Shown: positions 20,135-29,217 of the stretch, one piece after another
How positions within the stretch are numbered: position 1 is the first letter of the stretch
How the letters are laid out: each line of letters starts with the position of its first letter
Assembly (NCBI RefSeq): GCF_002087235.1
Contig: NZ_MUIO01000055.1
Span: 1 to 64,000, forward strand
From: Pseudomonas floridensis
Lineage (GTDB): Bacteria; Pseudomonadota; Gammaproteobacteria; Pseudomonadales; Pseudomonadaceae
DNA: 64,000 nucleotides
Direction: 5' to 3'
Translations under genes and position numbers: made by a program
The notes under the pieces: model-generated
The model's input: the letters and a program-made list of their open reading frames with translations, nothing else
The model's database searches: none
Told to the model about the DNA's origin: nothing

Positions 20135-21109
20135 ATGAACCAATCCAGTGACCTGATTCAATCCGCGCAGCGCACCATTCGCCTTGAGATAGAAGCCATT
20201 GAAGGCTTGCTGGGCCGTCTCGATGCCGATTTCGTGCGTGCGTGCGAGATGATCCTGGCCAGCAAGGGGCGTGTCGTCGTGGTCGGTATGGGCAAGTCCG
20301 GGCATGTCGGCAACAAGATTGCGGCAACCCTGGCGAGCACCGGCACCACCTCCTTTTTCGTGCACCCTGCCGAAGCGAGTCATGGCGACATGGGCATGAT
20401 CACTCGAGATGACATCATCCTCGCGCTCTCCAACTCGGGCACGACCAACGAGATCGTCACCCTGCTGCCGCTGATCAAACGACTGGGCATCCGCATGATC
20501 AGCCTGACCGGCAATCCCGAGTCGACACTGGCCAAGGCCGCAGACGTCAACCTGAACGTGCACGTCGTACACGAAGCCTGCCCACTGAATCTGGCACCCA
20601 CTTCGTCGACCACTGCAACGCTGGTAATGGGCGATGCACTGGCGGTGGCTTTGCTGGAAGCCCGCGGCTTCACCGCGGAAGATTTCGCCTTTTCCCATCC
20701 GGGCGGCGCACTGGGCCGACGCCTGTTGCTCAAGGTTGAACACGTGATGCATGCCGGCGAAGCGCTGCCAGTGGTTCCACGCGGCACGCTGCTGCGCGAC
20801 GCACTGCTGGAAATGACCCGCAAGGGCCTGGGCATGACGGCCGTCCTGGAACCCGACGGTCGACTGGCCGGGATTTTCACGGACGGCGATTTGCGTCGCA
20901 CGCTTGATCGCCCTGTCGATATTCGCGAAACCACCATCGATGAAGTGATGACGGTTCACGGCAAGACCGCTCATGCCGATATGCTGGCTGCAGAAGCCTT
21001 GAAAATCATGGAAGACTTCAAGATCAGCGCGCTGATCGTCGTGGATGAAGAGGACCGACCGGTCGGTGCCTTCAATCTGCAGGACCTACTGCGCGCAGGA
21101 GTGATGTAA
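20135..21109 (+). CDS. kdsD: Arabinose-5-phosphate isomerase KdsD
   Basis: Converts ribulose 5-phosphate to arabinose 5-phosphate, the precursor of KDO in lipopolysaccharide. It has 324 residues. An N-terminal SIS domain (about 35-170) contains VVGMGKSGHVGNKIAATLASTG and HPAEASHGDMGM; two CBS domains follow (from about 205), with FTDGDLRRTL between them. I start at ATG 20135 (MNQSSDL), which aligns with the family; the frame is open further upstream without homology. Its TAA stop shares a base with the kdsC start (TAATG). Confidence 0.96.
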   Translation: MNQSSDLIQSAQRTIRLEIEAIEGLLGRLDADFVRACEMILASKGRVVVVGMGKSGHVGNKIAATLASTGTTSFFVHPAEASHGDMGMITRDDIILALSNSGTTNEIVTLLPLIKRLGIRMISLTGNPESTLAKAADVNLNVHVVHEACPLNLAPTSSTTATLVMGDALAVALLEARGFTAEDFAFSHPGGALGRRLLLKVEHVMHAGEALPVVPRGTLLRDALLEMTRKGLGMTAVLEPDGRLAGIFTDGDLRRTLDRPVDIRETTIDEVMTVHGKTAHADMLAAEALKIMEDFKISALIVVDEEDRPVGAFNLQDLLRAGVM

Positions 21110-21648
21110 TGCAGACCGAAACAACCAGCCGTGACCTGGTGCAACGTGGCAAGGCGATCAAACTGGCCGTTTTCGACGTCGACGGCGTACTGACCGACGG
21201 GCGTTTGTACTTTCTGGAAGACGGCAGCGAATTCAAGACATTCAACACACTCGACGGCCAAGGCATCAAAATGCTGATAGCCTCCGGGGTAACCACCGCC
21301 ATTATCAGCGGTCGAAAGACGCCAGTGGTCGAACGCCGGGCCAAAAACCTGGGCATCGCGCACCTGTATCAGGGACGTGAAGACAAGCTGGTGGTACTGG
21401 ATCAACTGCTGGCCGAGCTGAACCTGAGCTATGAACAGGTCGCTTATCTGGGCGACGATCTGCCAGACTTGCCGGTCATCCGGCGCGTCGGCCTGGGCAT
21501 GGCGGTTGCCAATGCAGCCGGCTTCGTTCGCCAGCATGCACATGGCGTTACTCAGGCGCGCGGCGGCGAAGGCGCGGCCCGTGAATTCTGCGAACTGATT
21601 CTGAGTGCGCAAGGCAACCTTGAAGCGGCTCACTCCGCCTACTTATAG
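21109..21648 (+). CDS. kdsC: 3-deoxy-D-manno-octulosonate 8-phosphate phosphatase KdsC
   Basis: A HAD-family phosphatase of 179 residues that removes phosphate from KDO-8-phosphate. The nucleophile and acid/base Asp pair are D23 and D25 in FDVDGVLTDG; motif II lies in AIISGR, and motif IV is YLGDDLPDLPV. It lacks a cap domain, as expected for the tetrameric C0 subclass. It overlaps kdsD by one base and precedes lptC by 9 bases, so KDO synthesis and LPS transport genes are read as one unit. Confidence 0.97.
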   Translation: MQTETTSRDLVQRGKAIKLAVFDVDGVLTDGRLYFLEDGSEFKTFNTLDGQGIKMLIASGVTTAIISGRKTPVVERRAKNLGIAHLYQGREDKLVVLDQLLAELNLSYEQVAYLGDDLPDLPVIRRVGLGMAVANAAGFVRQHAHGVTQARGGEGAAREFCELILSAQGNLEAAHSAYL

Positions 21649-21657
21649 AAGCCATTT

Positions 21658-22230
21658 ATGTTCAGCAAGAAAATTCGAAAGTTTCTGCTTTTCGGGGTAC
21701 TGGCGCTGCTGCTGGCTGCTGTCGGCTACTGGAACATCAGCCCGGAAAGCTTCATGGACCAGCCTATGACTGCGGTCGATGAGAATGCCATCGATTATTA
21801 TGCGATCAATGCGCACAGCGTTCAGTACCTGCCCGACGGCAGCCTCCAGTACGACATGACCGCTGACCGGGTCGAGCATGTGAAGGCCACCGATGTGACC
21901 CTTCTGACGACCCCGGATCTGCAAATGTACCGCGGTACGCAATTTCCGTGGCACGTGCAGAGCAAACAGGGCGAAGTCTCGCCGGGCGGCGATCAGGTCG
22001 AACTCATCGACTCCGTTCGCGTTGCCCGGACCGACGAAAAACAACGTACGACTATCATCACCAGTAGTCGCATGACCGTATTCCCACAGAAGCAATATGC
22101 GCAGACCGACCAAGACGTTAGAATCGACGCCGCGGGCGGTGTCACTACGGCCAAGGGAATGAAAGCGTATTTGAACGACAGCAGGATGGACCTGCTGTCC
22201 AACGTTAGAGGACAGTATGAGGCTCGTTAA
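21658..22230 (+). CDS. lptC: LPS export protein LptC
   Basis: A 190-residue inner-membrane protein with one N-terminal transmembrane helix (about 8-24, KFLLFGVLALLLAAVGYW) and a periplasmic beta-jellyroll. It receives LPS from LptB2FG and passes it to LptA. Features such as YYAINAHSVQYLPDGSLQYDMTADRVEHV fit the OstA-like LptC family; I quote only AHSVQYLPDGSLQY as the clearest run. Its last 14 bases overlap lptA in another frame. Confidence 0.95.
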   Translation: MFSKKIRKFLLFGVLALLLAAVGYWNISPESFMDQPMTAVDENAIDYYAINAHSVQYLPDGSLQYDMTADRVEHVKATDVTLLTTPDLQMYRGTQFPWHVQSKQGEVSPGGDQVELIDSVRVARTDEKQRTTIITSSRMTVFPQKQYAQTDQDVRIDAAGGVTTAKGMKAYLNDSRMDLLSNVRGQYEAR

Positions 22231-22765
22231 AACTCTTCCTTTTTTGCTCGGCCTGGGCGCAGCACTGGGAAGCGCGAGCGCCTGGTCCCTGCCAACCGAC
22301 CGCGATCAGCCAATCCACATCCAGTCCGATGATGCGCAGCTTGATGACAAGAAAGGCGTGGCCACTTACAAGGGCAACGTCATCATCACGCAAGGCTCGA
22401 TGAAGATCACTGGCAACACGGTGACCATCACGCGTAATGCCCAGGGCGAAGTCGACGTGTTCACGTCCGTCGGCAACCTGGCCTATTACGAGCAGAAGCC
22501 TGCCGTCGACAAGCCTATCGTGCAGGCCTACGCCGTCACGATCCAGTATTACGCGGCGCAGGACCGAATCGTCCTGATCGACAAGGCCAAGGTCATCAAC
22601 GACGGCAACACCTCCGAAGGCGAGAAAATCGTCTACGACACCGTCAGGCAGGTCGTCAGCGCAGGTCGTGCCAACGGCGGTGCGAAGGTAACCACGCCTC
22701 GTCCGCGGATCGACATGGTCATCCAGCCGAAAAAGAAAACCGATCAACCGCAGAAGGCCCAGTAA
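22217..22765 (+). CDS. lptA: Periplasmic LPS-bridge protein LptA (LptH)
   Basis: A 182-residue periplasmic protein that polymerises into the beta-jellyroll bridge carrying LPS to the outer membrane; the P. aeruginosa orthologue is called LptH. It has a signal peptide (about 1-23, cleavage near SASAWS), then the OstA core with [24 protein letters not shown]. The C-terminus is a short basic tail. It starts inside the end of lptC (14-base overlap) and shares a TAATG junction with lptB. Confidence 0.96.
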   Translation: MRLVKTLPFLLGLGAALGSASAWSLPTDRDQPIHIQSDDAQLDDKKGVATYKGNVIITQGSMKITGNTVTITRNAQGEVDVFTSVGNLAYYEQKPAVDKPIVQAYAVTIQYYAAQDRIVLIDKAKVINDGNTSEGEKIVYDTVRQVVSAGRANGGAKVTTPRPRIDMVIQPKKKTDQPQKAQ

Positions 22766-23490
22766 TGGCGACGCTTAAAGCCCAGCATCTGGCTAAAAGC
22801 TACAAAAGCCGTCAGGTCGTGCGCGATGTGAGCATTTCCATCGACAGCGGCCAGATCGTCGGCTTGCTTGGCCCGAACGGTGCCGGCAAAACCACCTGCT
22901 TCTACATGATCGTGGGTCTGGTGCAGGCCGATCAGGGACGCGTTCTGATCGACGATCTGGACGTCAGCCATCAGCCTATGCACGGCCGCGCTCGCGCAGG
23001 CATCGGCTATCTGCCGCAGGAAGCTTCGATCTTTCGCAAGCTGTCGGTGGCCGACAACATCATGGCCATTCTCGAGACCCGCAAGGAGCTCGACATGGCG
23101 GCGCGACGCAAGGAGCTGGAAAGCCTGCTGCAGGAATTCCACATCACCCACATTCGCGACAACCTGGGCATGAGTCTGTCCGGCGGCGAACGCCGTCGCG
23201 TCGAAATCGCGCGCGCCCTGGCGACCGCACCGAAGTTCATCCTCCTGGACGAACCCTTCGCAGGCGTCGACCCAATTTCGGTAGGCGACATCAAGCAGAT
23301 CATCCATCACCTCAAGGCCAAGGGCATTGGCGTGCTGATCACCGACCACAACGTTCGTGAGACGCTGGATATCTGTGAAACCGCCTATATTGTCAACGAT
23401 GGGCAGCTGATTGCAGAAGGCGATGCAGAAACCATTCTGGCAAACCAGTTGGTTAAAGAAGTCTATCTGGGTCACGAATTCCGCTTGTGA
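22765..23490 (+). CDS. lptB: LPS export ABC transporter ATP-binding protein LptB
   Basis: A 241-residue cytoplasmic ATPase that powers LPS extraction by LptFG. Walker A is GPNGAGKTT (about 36-44), the signature is [15 protein letters not shown], Walker B is [13 protein letters not shown], and the H-loop lies in [12 protein letters not shown]. The C-terminal segment [10 protein letters not shown] is the known conserved end of LptB. LptF and LptG are not in this window. A 180-base interval with its own -10-like element follows before rpoN. Confidence 0.97.
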   Translation: MATLKAQHLAKSYKSRQVVRDVSISIDSGQIVGLLGPNGAGKTTCFYMIVGLVQADQGRVLIDDLDVSHQPMHGRARAGIGYLPQEASIFRKLSVADNIMAILETRKELDMAARRKELESLLQEFHITHIRDNLGMSLSGGERRRVEIARALATAPKFILLDEPFAGVDPISVGDIKQIIHHLKAKGIGVLITDHNVRETLDICETAYIVNDGQLIAEGDAETILANQLVKEVYLGHEFRL

Positions 23491-23589
23491 TGGCTGCGTC
23501 TGGCGTTTTCAGGCCATCTACGTCCAAGCAGCGTGTTGACAACGCATTATTTGTCGTAACGCTCTAGGCAAACGCCATGCTTTCAGGCA

Positions 23590-23595
23590 TATAAT
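23590..23595 (+). promoter_or_regulatory. Possible -10 element for rpoN
   Basis: TATAAT lies 76 bases before the rpoN start. A TTGACA occurs at 23536-23541 but is too far away (48 bases) to pair with it. Tentative evidence that rpoN has its own promoter besides read-through from the lpt genes. Confidence 0.3.
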
Positions 23596-23670
23596 TTGCT
23601 TAAGTTGGCGTTTCGGCGCCTGTAGTGGATGGCGCGTGTGCGCCGGCGAATAAGGTGTTTAGCCCCTGCC

Positions 23671-25164
23671 ATGAAACCATCGCTAGTCTTGAGAATGGGC
23701 CAGCAGCTGACGATGACACCGCAGCTGCAACAGGCAATCCGCTTACTCCAGCTATCCACACTGGACCTCCAACAGGAGATCCAGGAGGCGCTGGAATCGA
23801 ACCCCATGCTGGAACGCCAGGAAGAAGGCGACGACTTCGACAACTCCGATCCACTGGCCGACAACATCGAACAAAAGCCCAACCCCGACGTTCAGGAACC
23901 GACCTATCAGGAGTCTGCGCCCACCGTAGACAACCTTGAAGATGGCGAATGGAACGAGCGCATTCCCAACGAACTGCCGGTCGACACCGCCTGGGAAGAC
24001 ATCTACCAGACCAGCGCCAGCAGCCTGCCCAGCAACGACGATGACGAATGGGACTTCACCACGCGCACATCCGTTGGCGAGAGCCTGCAAAGCCACCTGC
24101 TCTGGCAGCTCAATGTGGCCCCGATGTCGGACACCGACCGCCTGATTGCCGTCACGCTGATCGACTGCATCAACAATCAGGGCTACCTCGACGAAAGCCT
24201 CGAAGAAATTCTCGACTCCTTCGATCCCGAGCTGGATATCGAGCTCGACGAGATCGAAGCCGTTCTGCATCGCATCCAGCAGTTCGAGCCGGCCGGTATC
24301 GGCGCCCGCACCCTGTCCGAATGCCTGTTGCTGCAATTGCGCCAGTTGCCAGCGAAGACGCCCTGGCTGAGCGAAGCACAGCGTCTGGTCACCGATTACA
24401 TCGACCTGTTGGGCAGCCGCGATTACGGGCAGCTCATGCGCCGCATGAAGATCAAGGAAGACGAGCTTCGCCAGGTCATCGAACTGGTGCAGAGCCTGAA
24501 TCCAAGACCCGGCTCACAGATCGAATCCACGGAAGCCGAGTACGTCATCCCTGACGTGATCGTGCGCAAGGACAACGAGCGCTGGCTGGTCGAGCTCAAT
24601 CAGGAATCGGTCCCGCGCCTGCGCGTCAACCCGCAGTACGCAGGCTTCGTGCGCCGCGCCGATACCAGCGCCGACAACACGTTCATGCGCAACCAGTTGC
24701 AGGAAGCCCGCTGGTTCATAAAGAGCCTGCAGAGCCGCAACGAAACACTGATGAAAGTGGCCACCCAGATCGTCGAGCATCAGCGCGGCTTCCTTGAATA
24801 CGGCGACGAAGCCATGAAACCGCTGGTCCTGCACGACATCGCCGAAGCGGTTGGTATGCACGAATCGACGATTTCCCGCGTGACCACCCAGAAGTTCATG
24901 CACACGCCACGCGGTATTTACGAGCTGAAATACTTCTTTTCCAGCCACGTCAGTACCTCGGAAGGCGGTGAATGCTCATCCACGGCAATCCGCGCAATCA
25001 TCAAAAAACTGGTTGCCGCCGAAAATCAGAAAAAGCCGTTGAGTGATAGCAAGATCGCTGGTTTACTGGAGGCACAAGGCATTCAAGTAGCCCGTCGCAC
25101 AGTCGCCAAGTACCGCGAATCTCTTGGCATTGCGCCATCCAGTGAGCGCAAGCGGCTGATGTGA
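23671..25164 (+). CDS. rpoN: RNA polymerase sigma-54 factor
   Basis: The alternative sigma factor for -24/-12 promoters, controlling nitrogen use, motility and, in plant-associated pseudomonads, virulence genes. It has 497 residues. Region I is glutamine- and leucine-rich ([23 protein letters not shown]), region II is acidic (about 50-130), and region III carries the core-binding and helix-turn-helix parts ([13 protein letters not shown]). The RpoN box is [10 protein letters not shown] near the C-terminus. I use ATG 23671 ([10 protein letters not shown]) rather than the frame 14 codons upstream, because the former is the family start. Confidence 0.98.
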   Translation: MKPSLVLRMGQQLTMTPQLQQAIRLLQLSTLDLQQEIQEALESNPMLERQEEGDDFDNSDPLADNIEQKPNPDVQEPTYQESAPTVDNLEDGEWNERIPNELPVDTAWEDIYQTSASSLPSNDDDEWDFTTRTSVGESLQSHLLWQLNVAPMSDTDRLIAVTLIDCINNQGYLDESLEEILDSFDPELDIELDEIEAVLHRIQQFEPAGIGARTLSECLLLQLRQLPAKTPWLSEAQRLVTDYIDLLGSRDYGQLMRRMKIKEDELRQVIELVQSLNPRPGSQIESTEAEYVIPDVIVRKDNERWLVELNQESVPRLRVNPQYAGFVRRADTSADNTFMRNQLQEARWFIKSLQSRNETLMKVATQIVEHQRGFLEYGDEAMKPLVLHDIAEAVGMHESTISRVTTQKFMHTPRGIYELKYFFSSHVSTSEGGECSSTAIRAIIKKLVAAENQKKPLSDSKIAGLLEAQGIQVARRTVAKYRESLGIAPSSERKRLM

Positions 25165-25190
25165 TGCAGGCCGAGCCACAGCGTTCCAGT

Positions 25191-25214
25191 GGCAGGCACC
25201 ATGCCTGCCTCTTT
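25191..25214 (+). terminator. Hairpin between rpoN and hpf
   Basis: GGCAGGCA, loop CCA, TGCCTGCC, then TCTTTA. A perfect 8-bp stem with a weak T tail. It may attenuate rather than stop reading into hpf, which starts 26 bases later. Confidence 0.55.
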
Positions 25215-25239
25215 ATGCACTGGCAAAGGAGAAAGCTGT

Positions 25240-25548
25240 ATGCAAGTCAACATCAGTGGACACCAACTGGAAGTGACCAAGCCCCTTCGCGAATACGTTG
25301 AGCTCAAGCTCAAGAAGCTCGAAGGGCACTTTGACAAGATTACAAACGTGCAGGTCACGATGGCGGTCGAGAAACTGAAGCAGAAGATCGAAGCCACGCT
25401 GCATATCCACGGTGGAGAGGTAGTTGCCAATGCTGAACATGACGACATGTACGCGGCCATCGACCTGCTCACTGACAAGCTCGACAGACAATTGCTCAAG
25501 CATAAGGAAAAGCAGCAAAGTATCCTCAAGGGTGCAACCGCTCGCTGA
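25240..25548 (+). CDS. hpf: Ribosome hibernation promoting factor, short form
   Basis: A 102-residue HPF/YfiA-family protein that binds the decoding centre of idle ribosomes and promotes 100S dimers in stationary phase. The MQVNISGHQLEVTKPLREYVELKL opening and the basic LKKLEGHFDKITNVQV region are characteristic; I quote VNISGHQLEVT as the clearest piece. It starts at ATG 25240 behind AAAGGAGAAAGC, a strong ribosome site. The long C-terminal dimerisation domain is absent, as in other gammaproteobacteria. It precedes ptsN by 12 bases. Confidence 0.96.
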   Translation: MQVNISGHQLEVTKPLREYVELKLKKLEGHFDKITNVQVTMAVEKLKQKIEATLHIHGGEVVANAEHDDMYAAIDLLTDKLDRQLLKHKEKQQSILKGATAR

Positions 25549-25560
25549 CACTCATCACAC

Positions 25561-26025
25561 ATGATCCGACTTGAAGAAATCCTGACCCCCGGCCGTTCTG
25601 AAGTGAACGTGCCGGGCGGCAGCAAGAAAAGCGTACTCGAACATATTGCCCGACTGATTGGCCGCGAAGTATCGGGGCTTGATTGGGAAACAGTATTCAA
25701 AGCCCTCGTCGCCCGTGAAAAACTTGGCTCCACCGGTTTTGGCGATGGTATTGCCATCCCTCACTGCCGTCTTGCCACCTGTGGCGAGCCTGTCAGTGCC
25801 GTCATTCATCTCAACGATTCCGTAGACTTCGATGCCATCGACGGCGCGCCTGTCGATTTGCTGTTCGTGCTGCTGGTCCCCGAGGCTGCCACAGACAAGC
25901 ATCTGGAGCTGCTGCGCCAGATCGCCAGCATGCTTGATTCCAAGGATGTCCGGACACGCCTGCGCAGCGCCAAGACCAATGAAGCGCTCTATCAAGTGGT
26001 GCTAGACGTGCAGAACGGCAACTGA
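25561..26025 (+). CDS. ptsN: Nitrogen PTS enzyme IIA (PtsN)
   Basis: A 154-residue regulatory phosphoprotein of the nitrogen phosphotransferase system. It accepts phosphate on His68 (GIAIPHCR) from NPr and modulates potassium transport, carbon storage and sigma-54-linked functions by protein contact; it moves no sugar. The fold is the mannitol/fructose EIIA type. It sits in the standard rpoN-hpf-ptsN-rapZ-ptsO order. The partner EI-Ntr (ptsP) is not in this window, though a full EI domain exists in fruB. Confidence 0.97.
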   Translation: MIRLEEILTPGRSEVNVPGGSKKSVLEHIARLIGREVSGLDWETVFKALVAREKLGSTGFGDGIAIPHCRLATCGEPVSAVIHLNDSVDFDAIDGAPVDLLFVLLVPEAATDKHLELLRQIASMLDSKDVRTRLRSAKTNEALYQVVLDVQNGN

Positions 26026-26027
26026 CC

Positions 26028-26885
26028 ATGCGCATGATCATCGTGAGTGGCCGCTCCGGCTCGGGTAAAAGCACTGCGCTCGACGTGCTGGAAGACAACG
26101 GTTTCTACTGTGTCGATAACCTGCCTGCCGGGTTGCTTCCGGAGCTTGCCGAACGCGCACTGATCAATACCGAGCTGGCCGAACCGCTGCTGGCGGTCTC
26201 TATCGATGCCCGCAACCTGCCAAGCCACCTGACCCGCTTCCCGGCGATGCTGGATGAAGTGCGGGCACGCAATATTCAGTGTGACGTTCTGTATCTGGAT
26301 GCCGACGAAGCCACTCTGCTCAAGCGCTTTTCCGAGACACGACGCCGCCACCCTTTGAGCACATCGGATCGCTCATTAGCCGAAGCGATACGTGACGAAA
26401 GCACCCTGCTGGGGCCGATCATCGACCTGGCCGACCTCAAGATCAACACCACTCACCTGAACCTTTATCAGCTTCGCGATACCCTCAAACTGCGCTTGCT
26501 GAACAAGCCGGAACCAGGCACTGCGTTTCTGATCGAGTCCTTCGGTTTCAAGCGCGGCATGCCGGTCGATGCGGATCTGGTGTTCGATGTGCGCTGCCTG
26601 CCCAATCCGTACTGGAAGCCTGAACTGCGCGATCACTCGGGCCTCGAGCAGCCAGTCATCGACTACCTTGCCGCGCAGCCTGATGTGGAAGAAATGTTTC
26701 AGGACATCTCTTCCTACCTCAACAAGTGGCTGCCTCGTTTCGCGGCCAGCAATCGCTCTTACGTGACCATCGCCATCGGCTGCACCGGCGGACATCACCG
26801 CTCCGTCTACCTGACTGAGCGATTGGGTCAGGTCTTGCAACAATCACTCAAGAACGTTCAGGTTCGCCACCGCGACCTCAGCTGA
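26028..26885 (+). CDS. rapZ: RNase adapter protein / nucleotide-binding protein RapZ
   Basis: A 285-residue P-loop protein of the YvcJ/RapZ family. In E. coli it delivers the small RNA GlmZ to RNase E, tuning glucosamine-6-phosphate synthase, and it senses GlcN6P. Walker A is GRSGSGKST (about 8-16). The C-terminal half has [19 protein letters not shown] and [12 protein letters not shown], the conserved ligand-binding site. In Pseudomonas the GlmY/GlmZ RNAs are not obvious, so the RNA targets are unclear. It starts 2 bases after ptsN. Confidence 0.95.
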   Translation: MRMIIVSGRSGSGKSTALDVLEDNGFYCVDNLPAGLLPELAERALINTELAEPLLAVSIDARNLPSHLTRFPAMLDEVRARNIQCDVLYLDADEATLLKRFSETRRRHPLSTSDRSLAEAIRDESTLLGPIIDLADLKINTTHLNLYQLRDTLKLRLLNKPEPGTAFLIESFGFKRGMPVDADLVFDVRCLPNPYWKPELRDHSGLEQPVIDYLAAQPDVEEMFQDISSYLNKWLPRFAASNRSYVTIAIGCTGGHHRSVYLTERLGQVLQQSLKNVQVRHRDLS

Positions 26886-26901
26886 AAGGATCTTCTCTGC
26901 G

Positions 26902-27174
26902 ATGCCCGCTCGTCAAATCACCATCATCAACAAACTGGGCCTGCATGCCCGCGCAGCCGCCAAGTTCGTTGGGGTAGCAGGCAAGTTTCCCTGCCAGATC
27001 CGCGTTGGCCGCTCGCCGGACAGCATGGTCGACGGCAAGAGCATCATGGCCGTGATGATGCTGGCCGCCGGCAAAGGCACCGAGATCCACTTGCTGACCG
27101 AGGGCGAAGGCGAACAGGACGCGCTGGATGGACTGGTCGAGCTGATCAACAACAAGTTTGACGAAGGCGAATGA
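26902..27174 (+). CDS. ptsO: Nitrogen PTS HPr-like protein NPr
   Basis: A 90-residue HPr-family phosphocarrier that passes phosphate from EI-Ntr to PtsN. The active His15 lies in LGLHARAAAKF, and the Ser-46-like region reads VDGKSIMAVMMLAAGKG. It is the last gene of the kdsD-to-ptsO cluster, 16 bases after rapZ, and runs tail to tail into the ZIP transporter gene. Confidence 0.96.
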   Translation: MPARQITIINKLGLHARAAAKFVGVAGKFPCQIRVGRSPDSMVDGKSIMAVMMLAAGKGTEIHLLTEGEGEQDALDGLVELINNKFDEGE

Positions 27175-27182
27175 CCGCTACC

Positions 27183-27208
27183 CGGCGCTGACACTCAGAC
27201 CAGCGCCG
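27183..27208. terminator. Hairpin between convergent ptsO and the ZIP gene
   Basis: CGGCGCTG (27183-27190), loop ACACTCAGAC, CAGCGCCG (27201-27208): a perfect 8-bp stem covering the ZIP stop codon. There is no T run. It is the only structure separating the two convergent transcripts. Confidence 0.45.
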
Positions 27209-28082
27209 TATCCATCACCATCATCAGGCAGAATCCTGCTATCAAGCCCAGGCTGGCAATTTTGTTATGCCCGTTGAGCCGTGACTCCGGAATGATTTCA
27301 TGGGTCACCACCAACAGCATCGCACCTGCAGCCAGCGCCAGACCAAACGGCAATATCGGCTCAGCGATGGCTACCAGCCAGGCGCCCAGCAGCGCGAACA
27401 GCGGCTCGACCAGTCCGGACGCTGCGCCAATCAGGAAAGCCCTGACCCGCGACATGCCGGCACCTGCCAACACCATGGCGATCACCAGCCCCTCAGGCAC
27501 ATCCTGCAAGGCAATGCCGATCGCCAGACTGTCGGCTTCCGACAAGCCACCGCCCGCCGAGACGCCAATCGCCATGCCTTCCGGAATGTTGTGCGCCACG
27601 ATGGCAATCACGAACAGCCAGATACGCGGCGCGATGGCTGGACGATCATGCGCGATGTTCGACTGTGCGCCTTGAGAAACGCTGTAATCCACGGCGAACA
27701 GGCCCAACGCTCCCATCACGATTCCCAGACTGATGAGACCGCCAGCGCCCCACGGCGTCAGCCCCAGACCTTCAGCAGCGTCCAGACCCGGCACGATCAG
27801 TGAGAACGCCGTCGCCGCCAGCATCACACCAGCACCGAACCCCAGCAAGCCGTCGGACACCATGATCGGCATCTTGCGGATCACCAGCACCGGCACTGCG
27901 CCCAGAGCAGTCCCCAGCGCGCAAATGGCACCGCCCTCCAGCGCCCTTAGCAGGCGAGGCTCAAGATTCAGCCACGCAAGGCCTTGAGCCACCAGTAACG
28001 CCATACCCGCCAGGAGCAGCACGGTCCCCACTGCCAGACGAAACAACCGGACACTGCTGATCGCGAGTATTTCAGAACGCAT
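27195..28082 (-). CDS. ZIP family divalent-metal transporter
   Basis: A 295-residue inner-membrane protein with about eight transmembrane helices. The metal-binding helices are clear: AHNIPEGMAIGVS and ALQDVPEGLVIAMVL carry the H/N-x-x-P-E-G motifs of ZIP carriers (ZupT-like), which import zinc, manganese or iron. It lies 28 bases after sodM on the same strand, so it is likely the last gene of the Fur-controlled fagA-fumC-orfX-sodM unit. In that setting manganese import for SodM is an attractive reading, but it is inference. Confidence 0.9.
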   Translation of the reverse strand: MRSEILAISSVRLFRLAVGTVLLLAGMALLVAQGLAWLNLEPRLLRALEGGAICALGTALGAVPVLVIRKMPIMVSDGLLGFGAGVMLAATAFSLIVPGLDAAEGLGLTPWGAGGLISLGIVMGALGLFAVDYSVSQGAQSNIAHDRPAIAPRIWLFVIAIVAHNIPEGMAIGVSAGGGLSEADSLAIGIALQDVPEGLVIAMVLAGAGMSRVRAFLIGAASGLVEPLFALLGAWLVAIAEPILPFGLALAAGAMLLVVTHEIIPESRLNGHNKIASLGLIAGFCLMMVMDTALV

Positions 28083-28110
28083 AAACGGCCTTAGATCGTG
28101 TTGAGGAAGA

Positions 28111-28722
28111 TCAGGCCAGTGCGGCTTGATAGCGCCGGGACACTTCGTCCCAATTGATCACGTTGTAGAACGCGTTGATGTATTCCGGACGGCGGTTCTG
28201 ATAGCGTAGGTAGTACGCGTGCTCCCATACGTCGAGGCCGAGAATCGGCGTGTTGCCATTCATCAACGGGCTGTCCTGATTGCCGCTGCTTTCCACCACC
28301 AGTTTCTTGTCCGCAGTAACGCTCAGCCACGCCCAGCCGCTGCCGAAACGTGTCAGTGCGGCCTTGGTGAACGCCTCCTTGAAGCTGTCGAAGCCGCCCA
28401 ATTGGGTGTCGATGGCCTGAGCGATCGCCCCGGTTGGCTGTCCGCCACCGCCCGGCACCATCACCTCCCAGAACAGCGAATGGTTGGCATGACCGCCGCC
28501 CTGATTGATGACCGCCGGACGCAGGTTTTCAGGCAGCTGCTTGACGCTGGCAACCAGCTTTTCGACAGGCCACTCGGCGTACTCGGTGCCTTCCACAGCG
28601 GCATTGAGATTATTGATGTAGGTCTGATGGTGCTTGGTGTAATGAATCTCCATGGTTTGCGCATCGATGTGCGGTTCCAGGGCATCGTAGGCGTAAGGCA
28701 GTGCGGGCAAGGTGTAAGGCAT
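28111..28722 (-). CDS. sodM: Manganese superoxide dismutase
   Basis: Converts superoxide to peroxide and oxygen in the cytoplasm. It has 203 residues. Metal ligands are His27 (EIHYTKHH), His81 ([11 protein letters not shown]), Asp164 and His168 (LDVWEHAYY). Gly77 and the Gln in SSGNQDSP match the manganese rather than the iron type. It lies one base after orfX in the fagA-fumC-orfX-sodM order known from P. aeruginosa, where it is made under iron starvation in place of the iron enzyme SodB. Confidence 0.97.
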   Translation of the reverse strand: MPYTLPALPYAYDALEPHIDAQTMEIHYTKHHQTYINNLNAAVEGTEYAEWPVEKLVASVKQLPENLRPAVINQGGGHANHSLFWEVMVPGGGGQPTGAIAQAIDTQLGGFDSFKEAFTKAALTRFGSGWAWLSVTADKKLVVESSGNQDSPLMNGNTPILGLDVWEHAYYLRYQNRRPEYINAFYNVINWDEVSRRYQAALA

Positions 28723-28723
28723 A

Positions 28724-29185
28724 TCAATGTGCTCCGTAAAAAAGGCCGGGAGTGGCTGCTGAATCGCGCTGCAACGAAGAACGGGTGTGTTCGCCGCTGC
28801 TGTTCAGGAGTCGATGAGTGCGGGGGTATTCACCGTGTTCACTGATGAAGCCCAACAGCTCGGCATAGGTTTTACTGCTGTGCCGCAGGGCCGCCTGACG
28901 CAAGGCTGGCGGCAGACGCGTGTCCTGCATGGTGCGCAAAAGATGTTGATGGATGGCGCACAGGTATTCGGCGCTTTCTTCCGGCTGACCCAGGCTCAGG
29001 TGCAGGTCTGCCAGGTTGTGATGAGAAATCACACAGGCCGCGACGGCTTCGTCGGCATCCGCCCAGCGCTCGAACAGCACTTGCGCCAGCGCCAGTGCCT
29101 GGAGGTACAGCTCGCGGGCTTCGACCCATTCGCCGAGATTGAAACAGCGATTGGCCTGTTCAATGGTACGTTTCCAATGCTGCAT
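28724..29185 (-). CDS. Conserved protein OrfX of the fumC-sodM operon
   Basis: A 153-residue protein of unknown function, matching by position and size the ORF between fumC and sodA in P. aeruginosa. Residues 1-90 look all-helical with TPR-like spacing: [21 protein letters not shown] and [22 protein letters not shown] resemble two tetratricopeptide units (I cite [19 protein letters not shown] as the best match). The C-terminal 40 residues are polar and probably disordered. No signal peptide. It starts 32 bases after fumC and ends one base before sodM. A chaperone or metallation role for FumC or SodM would be guesswork. Confidence 0.85.
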   Translation of the reverse strand: MQHWKRTIEQANRCFNLGEWVEARELYLQALALAQVLFERWADADEAVAACVISHHNLADLHLSLGQPEESAEYLCAIHQHLLRTMQDTRLPPALRQAALRHSSKTYAELLGFISEHGEYPRTHRLLNSSGEHTRSSLQRDSAATPGLFYGAH

Positions 29186-29217
29186 GACCTACCTCCAGGA
29201 GTGTTGGACGGACGGAA

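Noticed and set aside
23536..23541. TTGACA as the -35 of an rpoN promoter
   Set aside because: The nearest good -10 (23590) is 48 bases away, and at 17 bases there is only CGCTCT-like sequence.
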